This document shows, piece after piece, positions 8,585 through 17,430 of a DNA stretch of 36,244 nt. Positions within the stretch are counted from its first letter, which is position 1, and each line of letters opens with the position of its first letter. The notes beneath the pieces are model-generated. The model made no database searches. It worked only from the letters and a program-made list of their open reading frames with translations, and had not been told where the DNA came from. The position numbers and the translations under genes are program-made. This DNA comes from an uncultured cyanobacterium (lineage in GTDB: Bacteria > Cyanobacteriota > Cyanobacteriia > PCC-6307 > Cyanobiaceae). The DNA lies in NCBI GenBank assembly GCA_903917565.1, contig CAIXBB010000014.1, positions 1-36,244 of the forward strand. The letters run 5' to 3'.

Positions 8585-8615
8585 TTGGCGTTGGCCCCCG
8601 GTCGACGCCTAGGAT
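8585..8615 (+). promoter_or_regulatory. Possible psbEFLJ promoter
   Basis: In the 87-base gap before psbE, TAGGAT at 8610-8615 resembles a -10 box. TTGGCG at 8585-8590 could be a -35 with a long 19-base spacer. The fit is weak and the psb genes could also be read through from ycf48. The positions are tentative. Confidence 0.25.
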
Positions 8616-8638
8616 CTTCTAGCTGAACGCTTGTTGCT

Positions 8639-8893
8639 ATGGCTGCCGGCTCCACAGGGGAACGCCCGTTCTTCGAGATCATCACAAGCATCCGCTACTG
8701 GGTCATCCACGCGGTGACACTGCCGGCCATCTTCCTGGCGGGCTTCCTGTTCGTGTCCACCGGCCTGGCCTACGACGCCTTCGGCACGCCCCGTCCGGAT
8801 GCCTACTTCCAGGCCCAGGAAACAAAGGCTCCCGTCGTGAGTCAGCGTTACGAGGGCAAGAGCAGCCTTGATCTGCGCCTCCAGGAACCATGA
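8639..8893 (+). CDS. psbE: Cytochrome b559 subunit alpha
   Basis: An 84-residue PSII reaction-centre protein. It has one membrane helix ([20 protein letters not shown]) with the heme-ligand histidine at residue 24, followed by a lumenal tail with [10 protein letters not shown] and the C-terminal [12 protein letters not shown]. It pairs with PsbF to bind one heme and is required for PSII assembly. It is first of four closely packed psb genes; its stop overlaps the psbF start (ATGA). Confidence 0.99.
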   Translation: MAAGSTGERPFFEIITSIRYWVIHAVTLPAIFLAGFLFVSTGLAYDAFGTPRPDAYFQAQETKAPVVSQRYEGKSSLDLRLQEP

Positions 8894-9027
8894 CCCAGTC
8901 CACCGCCCCCACCACGCCGCGCAACTATCCGATCTTCACGGTGCGCTGGCTGTCCGTCCACGCCCTTGGCATTCCCACGGTTTTTTTCCTGGGTGCCCTG
9001 GCGGCCATGCAGTTCGTCCGTCGCTGA
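8890..9027 (+). CDS. psbF: Cytochrome b559 subunit beta
   Basis: A 45-residue protein beginning [20 protein letters not shown]. It has a single membrane helix and the heme-ligand histidine at residue 24 in [10 protein letters not shown]. The length and the C-terminal AAMQFVRR are typical. The ATG at 8890 overlaps the psbE stop by four bases, so translation of the two heme partners is likely coupled. Confidence 0.98.
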   Translation: MTQSTAPTTPRNYPIFTVRWLSVHALGIPTVFFLGALAAMQFVRR

Positions 9028-9034
9028 GACATCC

Positions 9035-9154
9035 ATGCAGCGCAATTCCAACCCCAACAACCTGCCGGTCGAACTGAACCGCACCAGCCTTTATCTGGGC
9101 CTGCTGTTCGTGTTCGTCATCGGCATCCTCTTCTCCAGCTACTTCTTCAACTGA
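9035..9154 (+). CDS. psbL: Photosystem II protein L
   Basis: A 39-residue, single-helix PSII subunit starting [20 protein letters not shown] and ending [10 protein letters not shown], the conserved family pattern. PsbL lies at the PSII dimer interface and affects electron flow around the quinones. It starts seven bases after the psbF stop. The frame is open further upstream, but the conserved start is the ATG at 9035. Confidence 0.98.
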   Translation: MQRNSNPNNLPVELNRTSLYLGLLFVFVIGILFSSYFFN

Positions 9155-9172
9155 TCGGGAGGCACCCCATCC

Positions 9173-9373
9173 ATGAGCGGCAAGAAATCCTCACTCCCTG
9201 ACGGCCGTATTCCCGACCGTCTTCCCGATGGCCGTCCGGCCGTGGCCTGGAAAAGCCGTTGGACTGAAGGGGTTCTGCCCCTCTGGATGGTCGCCACCGC
9301 CGGTGGCATGGCCGTCATCTTCGTGGTCGGCCTGTTCTTCTACGGCTCCTATGTGGGCGTCGGTTCGGCCTGA
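9173..9373 (+). CDS. psbJ: Photosystem II protein J
   Basis: A 66-residue protein whose C-terminal half is the conserved PsbJ helix ([20 protein letters not shown], ending [10 protein letters not shown]). The N-terminus is a basic, proline-rich leader. PsbJ sits near cytochrome b559 and influences forward electron flow and assembly. A GGGAGG ribosome binding site lies 8 bases before the ATG. Last gene of the psbEFLJ operon. Confidence 0.98.
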   Translation: MSGKKSSLPDGRIPDRLPDGRPAVAWKSRWTEGVLPLWMVATAGGMAVIFVVGLFFYGSYVGVGSA

Positions 9374-9405
9374 TCCAGCCCGGCAGCTTTAGCCATCAGA
9401 AACCT

Positions 9406-9437
9406 GGACGCCCCGACCACTGGGGTGTCCTTTTTTT
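9406..9437 (+). terminator. Intrinsic terminator after psbEFLJ
   Basis: GGACGCCCC (9406-9414) pairs with GGGGTGTCC (9422-9430) to give a nine-base-pair stem with one G-U pair and a seven-base loop. Seven T follow at 9431-9437. It lies 32 bases after psbJ and just before the convergent hisS end, which it may also protect. Confidence 0.92.
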
Positions 9438-9452
9438 GTCCCTTTTCTCCCA

Positions 9453-10754
9453 TCAGGCGTTGAGCTGATCGAGGCTGAGCGCCAGGAATTCAGCCTGGCT
9501 CAGGAGGCGATCGGCCGATCCCGCCCCCCCCTCGCCATGCAGCGGCATCAGGCGCACCGTGCCATTGGCGGCTTCCTCATCCCCCAGCAGGAGCGCCCAG
9601 CGGGCACCGCTTCTGCGGGCCCGCTTCAGCTGCTTGTCGACGCCTGCTCCCGAGAGATCCACCTGAACGGCCAGCGGGTCCCCTGGCCGATGGCGGCAAC
9701 GACGGGCCAGCACCATGGCATGGGCCTCACCCTGCACCCCCCGGCTCACCACGTAGAGGTCGGGCGCCGCGCCAGGCCGTTGTTCCGCACCCTGGGCCTG
9801 TTGGGCCTGGTTGAGCAGCAGCACCAACCGCTCCATGCCCAGGGCCCAGCCGACGGCCGGCGTGGGGGGACCGCCCAGCTGCTCCACGAGGCCGTCGTAG
9901 CGGCCACCGCCGCAGACGGTGGCCTGGGCCCCCAGCTGGCTGCTGGTGATTTCGAAGGCAGTGTGGCCGTAGTAGTCGAGGCCGCGCACCAGGCGGGGAT
10001 TGAGCGTGAAGGGGATGGCGAGGGCCTCGAGGCCCTGGCGCACCCTCAGGAAGCGCTCGTGGCTCTCGCCACTGAGGGCCTCGGCCAGGGTGGGGGCCCC
10101 GGCCAGCAGGTCCTGGGTTTCGGGGTTCTTGGAATCGAGCACCCGCAGGGGGTTGGTGGTGATGCGCTGCTGCGAATCGGGATCCAGACGCTCGCGATGG
10201 GCCTCCAGCCAGGCCACCAGGTCGGCGCGGTACCGCAGGCGGTCGTCGGAACTGCCCAGGGAGTTGAGCTCCAGGGACAGGCCGTCCACCCCCAGATCCA
10301 CCAGCAGATCCCAGGCGATGGCGATGGCCTCCACGTCGCTGCGCGGATCGGCATGGCCGAGAAACTCCAGACCGATCTGATGGAACTGCCTCTGCCGGCC
10401 GGCCTGGGGCCTCTCGTAACGGAACATCGGGCCGCCGTACCAGAGCCGCTGGGGACCCTGGGCGACCAGGCCATGCTGGATGGCGGCCCGCACCACCGAG
10501 GCCGTGCCCTCCGGCCGCAGGGTGCAGTGGCGGTCGCCCCGATCCTCGAAGCTGTACATCTCCTTGCCCACCACGTCGGTGGCCTCACCGATGCCCCGGG
10601 CGAAGAGTTCCGTGAGCTCCAGCAGCGGCGTGCGGATCTCCTCGACGGCAGCCCGGCGGAAGTGGTCCCGGGCGGTGGCTTCGATCCGCTGCCAGAAGGG
10701 GGTCTGACCGGGCAGGAGGTCGACCATGCCCCGCAGGCTCTGGAGCGGTTTCAA
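9453..10754 (-). CDS. hisS: Histidine--tRNA ligase
   Basis: A class II aminoacyl-tRNA synthetase that charges tRNA-His. Visible features are the opening [15 protein letters not shown], motif 2 [20 protein letters not shown], the histidine-specific [15 protein letters not shown], motif 3 [13 protein letters not shown], and a C-terminal anticodon-binding domain. At 433 residues it is of normal length. The start is a TTG at 10754, chosen because homologues have residues before LRGMVDLLP; an ATG at 10727 would remove that block. It is 45 bases downstream of the UDP-glucuronate 4-epimerase gene on the same strand. Confidence 0.96.
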   Translation of the reverse strand: MKPLQSLRGMVDLLPGQTPFWQRIEATARDHFRRAAVEEIRTPLLELTELFARGIGEATDVVGKEMYSFEDRGDRHCTLRPEGTASVVRAAIQHGLVAQGPQRLWYGGPMFRYERPQAGRQRQFHQIGLEFLGHADPRSDVEAIAIAWDLLVDLGVDGLSLELNSLGSSDDRLRYRADLVAWLEAHRERLDPDSQQRITTNPLRVLDSKNPETQDLLAGAPTLAEALSGESHERFLRVRQGLEALAIPFTLNPRLVRGLDYYGHTAFEITSSQLGAQATVCGGGRYDGLVEQLGGPPTPAVGWALGMERLVLLLNQAQQAQGAEQRPGAAPDLYVVSRGVQGEAHAMVLARRCRHRPGDPLAVQVDLSGAGVDKQLKRARRSGARWALLLGDEEAANGTVRLMPLHGEGGAGSADRLLSQAEFLALSLDQLNA

Positions 10755-10799
10755 GACGGTGCGGATCAGCAGCGACTCATTGTGCCCGAAGGGGTCGGC

Positions 10800-11828
10800 T
10801 CAGACGCCGTGGAAGTCGCGGAACCAGGCGGCGAAGCGCTCGATCCCCGCTTCGATCGGGGTGGAGGGTCGGAATCCCACCCAGGCCGCCAGGGCCGTGG
10901 TGTCGGCGGCGGTGGCCGGCACGTCGCCGGGCTGCATCGGCTGCAGATCCCGGATCGCCGGACGTCCGAGGGCCTGCTCCAGCAGCGCGATGAACTGCAG
11001 CAGAGGCACCGGCTGGGCGTTGCCGATGTTGAAGAGCCGGTGAGGGGCGGCGGCGGTGGCCGGATCGGGATGCAGCGGATCGAAGCCAGGATCGACCGTG
11101 GCGGGCTTGTCGAGGCAACGGATCACCCCTTCGACGATGTCGTCGATGTAGGTGAAATCCCGCTCCATCCGGCCGTGGTTGAACACCCGGATCGGCTCAC
11201 CGGCCAGGATCGCCCGGGCGAACAGCATCGGCGCCATGTCGGGCCGTCCCCAGGGGCCATACACAGTGAAGAAGCGCAGGCCGGTGGCCGGCAGGCCATA
11301 GAGATGGCTGTAGGTGTGTGCCATCAGTTCATTGGCCTTCTTGGTGGCCGCATACAGGCTCACCGGATGGTTCACCGGATCCTGCTCAGAGAAGGGCATG
11401 TGGCGGTTGCCGCCATAGATCGAGCTGCTCGACGCATACACCAGATGTTCCACGGCCCCATGGCGGCAGGCTTCGAGGATCGTGCCGAATCCCACCACGT
11501 TGCTCTGGATATAGAGTGAGGGGTTGTCGATCGAATGGCGCACGCCAGCCTGGGCGGCCAGATGCAGCACCCGGGCGGGCCGCTCTGCGGCGAACAGGGC
11601 CGTCACCGCCTCGGCATCCGTCAGATCGAGGCGATGGAAGCGGAACGCCCCAGGCGGGGCCAGAGCTTCAAGCCTCTCCAGCCGGGCCCACTTGAGGGCC
11701 GGGTCGTAATAGGCGTTGAGATTGTCGAGCCCGATCACCCGATCGCCTCGGGACAGGAGCTGTTCGGCCACAGCCCCCCCGATGAAGCCGGCGACCCCGG
11801 TGACGAGGATCGGTGGCTTCCCGGTCAA
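10800..11828 (-). CDS. UDP-glucuronate 4-epimerase-like NAD-dependent epimerase
   Basis: A short-chain dehydrogenase/epimerase of 342 residues. It has the NAD-binding [10 protein letters not shown] at residues 11-20, the catalytic Tyr-x3-Lys in YAATKKAN (Y159, K163), and the blocks [15 protein letters not shown] and [19 protein letters not shown]. These are characteristic of CapI/LspL-type UDP-glucuronate 4-epimerases, which interconvert UDP-GlcA and UDP-GalA. The context after ugd and uxs supports that substrate. The start is TTG at 11828, which overlaps the uxs stop by four bases (TTGA), so expression probably depends on coupling. Confidence 0.88.
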   Translation of the reverse strand: MTGKPPILVTGVAGFIGGAVAEQLLSRGDRVIGLDNLNAYYDPALKWARLERLEALAPPGAFRFHRLDLTDAEAVTALFAAERPARVLHLAAQAGVRHSIDNPSLYIQSNVVGFGTILEACRHGAVEHLVYASSSSIYGGNRHMPFSEQDPVNHPVSLYAATKKANELMAHTYSHLYGLPATGLRFFTVYGPWGRPDMAPMLFARAILAGEPIRVFNHGRMERDFTYIDDIVEGVIRCLDKPATVDPGFDPLHPDPATAAAPHRLFNIGNAQPVPLLQFIALLEQALGRPAIRDLQPMQPGDVPATAADTTALAAWVGFRPSTPIEAGIERFAAWFRDFHGV

Positions 11829-12766
11829 TGGCCCTCCCGCAGGCGTTCACGGAAGTAGGCGATGGTGGGCTCCAGCCCTTCATCCAGACTCACTGTCGGC
11901 TCCCAGCTCAGCAGCTCGCGGGCCAGGTCGATCACGGGCTGGCGCTGCAGGGGATCGTCCTGGGGAAGGGGCTGGGTGGTGAGCTCGAGCGAAGGCTGAA
12001 TCCTGTCCCGGACCCGTTCGGCCAGCTGGCGAATGGTGAATTCACCGGGATTACCGATGTTGATCGGGCCGGTGTGGTCGCCGTTCATCAGCCGGATCAT
12101 GCCCTCGATCAGGTCATCCACGTAGCAGAAGGAGCGGGTCTGGCTGCCATCGCCATAGAGGGTGAGGGGATGCCCCTGGAGGGCCTGGACGATGAAGTTG
12201 CTCACCACCCGGCCGTCATCGGGAAGCATGCGGGGGCCGTAGGTATTGAAGATGCGCATGACCCGGATTTCAGTGCCGTGCATGCGCTGGTAATCGAAGC
12301 AGAGCGTCTCGGCGATCCGCTTTCCTTCGTCATAGCAGGAGCGGATGCCGATGGTGTTGACGCAACCCCGGTAGCTCTCGGGCTGGGGGTGCACCTCCGG
12401 ATCGCCGTACACCTCGCTGGTGCTGGCCAGCAGCAGCCGGGCCCCGACGCGACGCGCCAGGCCGAGCATGTTGTAGGTGCCGAGGAAGCTGGTCTTGGCT
12501 GTCTTGATCGGATTCGACTGGTAGTGCACCGGCGAGGCCGGACAGGCGAGGTGCCAGATCCGGTCGACCTCCAGCCGAATCGGCTCGGTGACGTCGTGGC
12601 GGATCAGTTCGAAGTTGGGGTGGCCCAGCCAGTGGCGGATGTTGTCCTTGCGGCCGGTGTAGAAGTTGTCGAGGCAGATCACCTCTTCGCCAGCTTCCAT
12701 CAGTCGGTCGATCAGATGGGAGCCAAGGAAACCGGCTCCACCCGTGATCAGATTGCGCTGCGTCAC
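11825..12766 (-). CDS. uxs: UDP-glucuronate decarboxylase (UDP-xylose synthase)
   Basis: A 313-residue SDR enzyme that oxidises and decarboxylates UDP-glucuronate to UDP-xylose. Family marks are [10 protein letters not shown] (residues 9-18), [25 protein letters not shown], the catalytic Y145-x3-K149 in SCYDEGKR, and [20 protein letters not shown]. The length matches soluble bacterial and plant UXS. The GTG start at 12766 directly abuts the ugd stop with no gap. Together with ugd this gives a complete UDP-Glc to UDP-Xyl route. Confidence 0.93.
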   Translation of the reverse strand: MTQRNLITGGAGFLGSHLIDRLMEAGEEVICLDNFYTGRKDNIRHWLGHPNFELIRHDVTEPIRLEVDRIWHLACPASPVHYQSNPIKTAKTSFLGTYNMLGLARRVGARLLLASTSEVYGDPEVHPQPESYRGCVNTIGIRSCYDEGKRIAETLCFDYQRMHGTEIRVMRIFNTYGPRMLPDDGRVVSNFIVQALQGHPLTLYGDGSQTRSFCYVDDLIEGMIRLMNGDHTGPINIGNPGEFTIRQLAERVRDRIQPSLELTTQPLPQDDPLQRQPVIDLARELLSWEPTVSLDEGLEPTIAYFRERLREGH

Positions 12767-14179
12767 TCAGCCCTCACCCACGCGCCAGACGTTAAGACCC
12801 GCTGCCCGGGCGGCGGCGCCATCGGCGATGGCCCTGGCGTCGAACAGCCAGGCCGGGCGGCGCATCACCGCCGCGATCGCTTTCCAGTCGAGCCGGGCGT
12901 AATCGCGCCATTCGGTGAGGATCAGCACGGCATCGGCCCCGGTGGCCGCCTCCAGGGGCGAGGCCGCAGCCTGCCAGCCGCCGTCGGCCGCCGAGGCGGG
13001 CTGGCCCAGGTCGGCGCCGATCTGGGTGGGGGGAACTTTCGGATCCACGATCACCAGGCGGGCCCCCTCCTCGATCAGGTTCTGGCAGATGCGGATGGCG
13101 GGGGCCTCCCGGGTGTCGTTGGTATCGGCCTTGAAGGCGAACCCCAGCACCGCCAGCCGCTTGCCGGTGACCGTGCCGAACAGTCGTTGCACCACCATCC
13201 GGGCGATGCGGTCCTGCTGCCAGGTGTTGAGCGTCACCACCTGCTCCCAGTAGCCAGCCTCCTCCTCGAGGCCGTAGTGGCGGCAGAGGTAGACCAGATT
13301 GAGGATGTCCTTCTGGAAGCAACTGCCACCGAACCCCGGGCCGGCCTGCAGGAACTTCGCGCCGATCCTGGAATCGGTGCCGATGGCGCGGCCCACCTCC
13401 CGCACATCGGCGCCGGTGGCTTCGCACAGGGCGGCAATACTGTTGATGGAGGAAATTCTCTGGGCCAGGAAGGCGTTGGCCGTGAGCTTGGAGAGCTCAC
13501 TGCTCCAGAGATTGGTACGCAGGATCCGCTCCTGGGGCACCCAGGTGGCGTAGATCCCTGCCAGTGATTCGATCGCCGCGGGGTCCTCACCGCCGATCAG
13601 CACGCGGTCGGGGGCCTCGAGGTCGCCGATCGCCGTGCCCTCGGCCAGGAACTCTGGATTGGAGAGCACGGCGAAGGTCTTGGCTTGCCTGCGATCGCCC
13701 TCCGGGCGGTTCTGCTGGGCGGCGCCAAGGATGGCCTTCACCGTTTCGGCGGTGCGCACCGGCAGGGTGCTCTTCTCCACCACGATCGTGTGGCCCCGGG
13801 CGGAGGCGGCCACCTGACGCGCCGAAACCTCGATCCAGCGCAGGTCGCTGGCCTGGCCGGCCCCCACGCCCCGGGTCTTGGTGGGGGTGTTCACCGACAG
13901 GAACACCATGTCGGCGCCGGCAATGGCCGCATCCACTTCGGTGGTGAAGTGGAGGTTGCGGCCCCTGGCCCTGCCCACCACCGCATCCAGCCCGGGTTCG
14001 TACACCGGCAAGCGCCCCAGGTCCGGGTCGTTCCAGGCGGCGATCCGCTCGACATTGAGATCCACCACGGTGACCTGAATCCCGGGACAACGATCGGCGA
14101 TCACCGCCATCGTGGGCCCCCCCACATAGCCCGCGCCGATGCAACAGATGGTGCGAATCGGCGAAAGGGCCGGATCCAT
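12767..14179 (-). CDS. ugd: UDP-glucose 6-dehydrogenase
   Basis: Oxidises UDP-glucose to UDP-glucuronate with two NAD+. The N-terminal dinucleotide fold has CIGAGYVGGPTMAVIA (from about residue 13). Lys231 lies in SKLTANAFLAQRISSINSI and the catalytic cysteine is C287 in PGFGGSCFQKDIL. These spellings are those of the animal/plant-type UGDH class rather than the shorter E. coli Ugd type. At 470 residues from the ATG at 14179 it is of normal length. An in-frame start at 14356 would add 59 low-quality residues and overlap galE, so it is rejected. First gene of the ugd-uxs-epimerase operon. Confidence 0.94.
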   Translation of the reverse strand: MDPALSPIRTICCIGAGYVGGPTMAVIADRCPGIQVTVVDLNVERIAAWNDPDLGRLPVYEPGLDAVVGRARGRNLHFTTEVDAAIAGADMVFLSVNTPTKTRGVGAGQASDLRWIEVSARQVAASARGHTIVVEKSTLPVRTAETVKAILGAAQQNRPEGDRRQAKTFAVLSNPEFLAEGTAIGDLEAPDRVLIGGEDPAAIESLAGIYATWVPQERILRTNLWSSELSKLTANAFLAQRISSINSIAALCEATGADVREVGRAIGTDSRIGAKFLQAGPGFGGSCFQKDILNLVYLCRHYGLEEEAGYWEQVVTLNTWQQDRIARMVVQRLFGTVTGKRLAVLGFAFKADTNDTREAPAIRICQNLIEEGARLVIVDPKVPPTQIGADLGQPASAADGGWQAAASPLEAATGADAVLILTEWRDYARLDWKAIAAVMRRPAWLFDARAIADGAAARAAGLNVWRVGEG

Positions 14180-14318
14180 GGGTGATGGCAATGCTGCGGG
14201 GACATTACCGCCATTGCCTGACTTTGGCCGGGGCTGGGTGTGGAGGTGGGGAACAAGCCCGGCGTTGGCGGAGATTAAGGACGGGTAAATTGTGGTCGAC
14301 CGCCTGGGGGGCTGTTCC

Positions 14319-15449
14319 TTGACCAAGGTGCTGCTCACGGGTGGAGCCGGATTCATCGGCAGTCATACCTGCCTGGTGCTGCTGGAAACCGGCCATCAGT
14401 TGGTCGTGATCGACGACTTCAGCAACGGCAGCGCCGAGGCTCTGCGCCGCGTGGCCGAACTGGCGGGTCTGGGGCCCTGGCGGCAGGCCTCAGCGGAACA
14501 CTGGACAGCGGCAGAGCCTGGGGGCGGAAGTCTCACCCTGTTGAGGGGTGATGTGCGCTCCCCCAGGGACCTCGATCGTGCCTTCGCCATCACAGGCGGT
14601 GGCATCAGTGCCGTGCTCCACTTCGCCGGCCTCAAAGCCGTGGGCGAATCGATGACCCAGCCGTTGCGCTACTGGGACGTGAACGTCACAGGCACGGTCC
14701 AGCTGCTCGAGGCCATGGGCCGCCACGCCTGCCAGACGCTCGTCTTCAGCAGCAGCGCCACCCTTTACGGCACCACCGACAGGGTGCCGATCCCCGAAAC
14801 GGCCCCCCTGCAACCCATCAATCCCTACGGCTACACCAAGGCCGCCGTCGAGAGGCTGCTCACCGACGTGGCCACCAGCGACCCGGGCTGGCGTATCGCC
14901 CTGCTGCGTTACTTCAATCCGGTTGGAGCCCACCCCAGCGGGCGCATCGGCGAAGATCCCAACGGCCTTCCCAACAATCTGTTTCCCTTCCTGTGCCAGG
15001 TGGCGGGTGGCCGCCGACAGCATCTGGAGGTGTTCGGCGGCGACTGGCCCACCCCCGACGGCACCGGCGTCCGCGACTACCTGCACGTGATGGATCTGGC
15101 CGAAGGCCATGGCCGGGCCCTCGACGTGCTCCAGGCGGAACCTCCCCAGATGCTCACCCTCAATCTGGGCAGTGGACACGGCTATTCGGTGCTCGAGCTG
15201 GTACGGAGTTTCGAAACCACCAACGGCCTGACGTTGCCCTACGCCGTTGTGGAACGTCGGCCGGGAGATTCCGCCGTGAGTGTCGCCGATCCGCGCGAAG
15301 CGGAGCGGCGCATGGGCTGGCGGACCCGTCGTTCCCTGGCGGACATCTGCCGCGATGGCTGGGCCTGGCAGAGCGCCAATCCCCAGGGCTACGGCAGCAA
15401 CGAGGGGCAGCCCACCGGAGCGCTCATCGGGGCGCAGCAGGTGTCCTGA
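14319..15449 (+). CDS. galE: UDP-glucose 4-epimerase
   Basis: Interconverts UDP-glucose and UDP-galactose. It has the NAD-binding TKVLLTGGAGFIGSHTCLVL at the N-terminus, VLHFAGLKAVGES, the catalytic Y170-x3-K174 in NPYGYTKAAVE, RYFNPVGAHPSGRIGEDPNG and GTGVRDYLHVMDLA, all typical of GalE. A TTG at 14319 is preferred because it starts right at the family boundary and follows a GGGGGG stretch. A GTG at 14292 would add nine residues. It diverges from ugd. Its 3' end overlaps the convergent membrane-protein gene by 26 bases. Confidence 0.93.
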   Translation: MTKVLLTGGAGFIGSHTCLVLLETGHQLVVIDDFSNGSAEALRRVAELAGLGPWRQASAEHWTAAEPGGGSLTLLRGDVRSPRDLDRAFAITGGGISAVLHFAGLKAVGESMTQPLRYWDVNVTGTVQLLEAMGRHACQTLVFSSSATLYGTTDRVPIPETAPLQPINPYGYTKAAVERLLTDVATSDPGWRIALLRYFNPVGAHPSGRIGEDPNGLPNNLFPFLCQVAGGRRQHLEVFGGDWPTPDGTGVRDYLHVMDLAEGHGRALDVLQAEPPQMLTLNLGSGHGYSVLELVRSFETTNGLTLPYAVVERRPGDSAVSVADPREAERRMGWRTRRSLADICRDGWAWQSANPQGYGSNEGQPTGALIGAQQVS

Positions 15450-17373
15450 GGTAAACCCTCAGCCCTTTCTCGTGCCGCACCAGCCGGAAACCCACCCGTT
15501 GCAGCCGGGCCGTCGTGAGGGTGTTGAGGGAAAGGCCGGCGTAGCTGCTGACCAGATCCGGCTGCCAGTGGTTGCTGGCCCGGGCGATCCGGCTCTCGTA
15601 GGGCACATAGGCGTCGCGCAGCACCACCAGGTCGACCCGATGCCCATCGAGCCAGGCCTTCAGGGCCGCGGGCGATCCCAGGGCGCGACGCAGACCGGGA
15701 TACTGCCCCGACTCCACCGTGGGCGCCGCCAGCTTGGTGATGTCCCTGGCCGCCACGGGAGCCAGGCACTGGCGCGTGCCCACCACCGCGCCAACGTAGG
15801 GATCACTCAGCAGCGTTCCGCCCTTCAGCAGCGGATCCCGATCACACAGCTCCCGCAACGACCCGAGGATCGGTTCGATGGTGGCCCCATCCGCCTGCCG
15901 CACCTCCTCCAGAGGAGTCAGCAGATGGGGCACCTTGGAGACGAGGACATTGGGCCGACCCCGCAGCTCCAGCGGGATCGACAGCACGGCGACCAGACCG
16001 GCGAGGGTGGCAACCAGAACGGCTCGGGGGCGGCGGCCCACCCGCCACCTCTGGTCAAGCGCCCAGGCCATCGCGGGGATGCTGATCCAGAACAGACTGG
16101 TCCAGACCAGCCGGTAGGCGCTGTCCGGCTCGATCAGCTTGAAGACCAGATCATTGACGAAGGGGACCCACCACTCCAGCAGCACCAGCGGCGCCAGCAG
16201 GGCCAGGGCCAGCACCGGACCCGGGGGCTGCCGCCAGCTCCGCCAGAGCCAGAGGCAAACCCCCGAGAACCCAAGCGCGGCCAGGAAGACCGGCTCCCAG
16301 GTGGCCACCGGCAGGCTGGGCCAGAAATAGAAGAAGCGGTGGCCCTCAAACCGGTAGTCGTGAACGAAGCGCATCGCCTCCGGCCAGGCGTAGAACGATT
16401 CGAGCTTTGGGTGCCAGGGCCTCCGGTTGAGGGCGAGCAGGAGCAGACCGGCCCCAGCGGCGCTGACCACCAGGCGCGGCCGTGAGGGCCAGAGCACCAG
16501 GCTGGCGGAGGCGGTCGCGATCAGCAGATTGAGCGTGAGGAAGGCCGTCACCCCGTGGGCGTGATAGGCGAAGTACCCGGCAACCAGCAATAAGGCTGTC
16601 GCCCGCCCCACCCGGCGAGCACCGGGCCACGCCGGCGCCTGCAGCAACTCCAGCAGGGGCGTGGCAGCGGCCAGCACCAGGGCCAGCCCGACAAGGGTGC
16701 CGTTGAGGGCGATCTGGTGGAAGAAGGAAAAGTTCTGATGCCCCATGCCCAGCAGGAACAGCAGGGCCGTAAGCCAGCCGAGCGCCACCCTGCCGTTGAG
16801 CCGCAGGCTGAGCTGGCAGCTGGCTAGCAGGACCAGGAAGGTGTTCAGTGCCGCCAGCAGGCTGGCCCGCCACGGCTCGAGAGCTTCGGGAAACCCGAAC
16901 AGGTAGCTGGCCGCGGTGAAGAACCAATTGGCCGGTGAGCCATAGCGCAAAGGATCGAGGCGCACCGTGTCCAGCAGATCACTGGCGAAATAGGTCGCGT
17001 AGTAAACGAACCCATCGGAGGGGAACTCCAGAATCACCCCGCGCCACCCCAGGGCGACCGCGCACAGAAGGGCGGGTACCAGCACCGCCAGCAGCGGCCG
17101 ACCCAGGGCCCGATCCAACAGTCTTTCGCGCCAGCGGCGCGGCCGAACGACCAGGGCCGCCACCACCAGGAGCAGGTCGAGCACGACCAGCAGCCCGTAG
17201 GCCTGACGCAGGCTTGGCCCCCCCGGCAGCAGGGACAGCCAGCCGATGGCGGCCCAGGAGCCCACGCCCAGAACCAGCACCTGCCATGTGGGACGCCGCC
17301 AGCGCCATCCCCACAGCAGCGGTGCAGCGACCGCCAGCAGCAACGGAGCAAAGGGATCGGTCAGCGCTGGCAT
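15424..17373 (-). CDS. Large polytopic membrane protein, possibly GT-C-like, 649 aa
   Basis: The protein has roughly a dozen hydrophobic segments over residues 1-480, then a soluble C-terminal region of about 165 residues ending in RLVRHEKGLRVYLRTPAAPR. The loop after the third or fourth helix contains GVILEFPSDGFVYYATYFAS, with acidic residues where GT-C glycosyltransferases place catalytic acids. That overall shape suggests a lipid-linked-sugar glycosyltransferase, but no diagnostic family motif was recognised. The polysaccharide neighbourhood is consistent with this but not proof. Most likely annotation without homology search: conserved membrane protein. The 3' end overlaps galE. Confidence 0.7.
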   Translation of the reverse strand: MPALTDPFAPLLLAVAAPLLWGWRWRRPTWQVLVLGVGSWAAIGWLSLLPGGPSLRQAYGLLVVLDLLLVVAALVVRPRRWRERLLDRALGRPLLAVLVPALLCAVALGWRGVILEFPSDGFVYYATYFASDLLDTVRLDPLRYGSPANWFFTAASYLFGFPEALEPWRASLLAALNTFLVLLASCQLSLRLNGRVALGWLTALLFLLGMGHQNFSFFHQIALNGTLVGLALVLAAATPLLELLQAPAWPGARRVGRATALLLVAGYFAYHAHGVTAFLTLNLLIATASASLVLWPSRPRLVVSAAGAGLLLLALNRRPWHPKLESFYAWPEAMRFVHDYRFEGHRFFYFWPSLPVATWEPVFLAALGFSGVCLWLWRSWRQPPGPVLALALLAPLVLLEWWVPFVNDLVFKLIEPDSAYRLVWTSLFWISIPAMAWALDQRWRVGRRPRAVLVATLAGLVAVLSIPLELRGRPNVLVSKVPHLLTPLEEVRQADGATIEPILGSLRELCDRDPLLKGGTLLSDPYVGAVVGTRQCLAPVAARDITKLAAPTVESGQYPGLRRALGSPAALKAWLDGHRVDLVVLRDAYVPYESRIARASNHWQPDLVSSYAGLSLNTLTTARLQRVGFRLVRHEKGLRVYLRTPAAPR

Positions 17374-17430
17374 TCGGCGCAGGGGAAGCTGCTGGCTCGA
17401 GACCCTAAGGGACCTTCGCCCAAGCGCCGG

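Noticed and set aside
9537-13567. Long plus-strand open frames (660 and 584 residues) over hisS and the ugd operon
   Set aside because: They mirror well-identified enzymes on the minus strand and have the biased composition typical of antisense frames in GC-rich genomes.
14180-14356. 59-residue N-terminal extension of UDP-glucose dehydrogenase
   Set aside because: It would overlap the divergent galE start and lacks conservation; the family begins right after the ATG at 14179.
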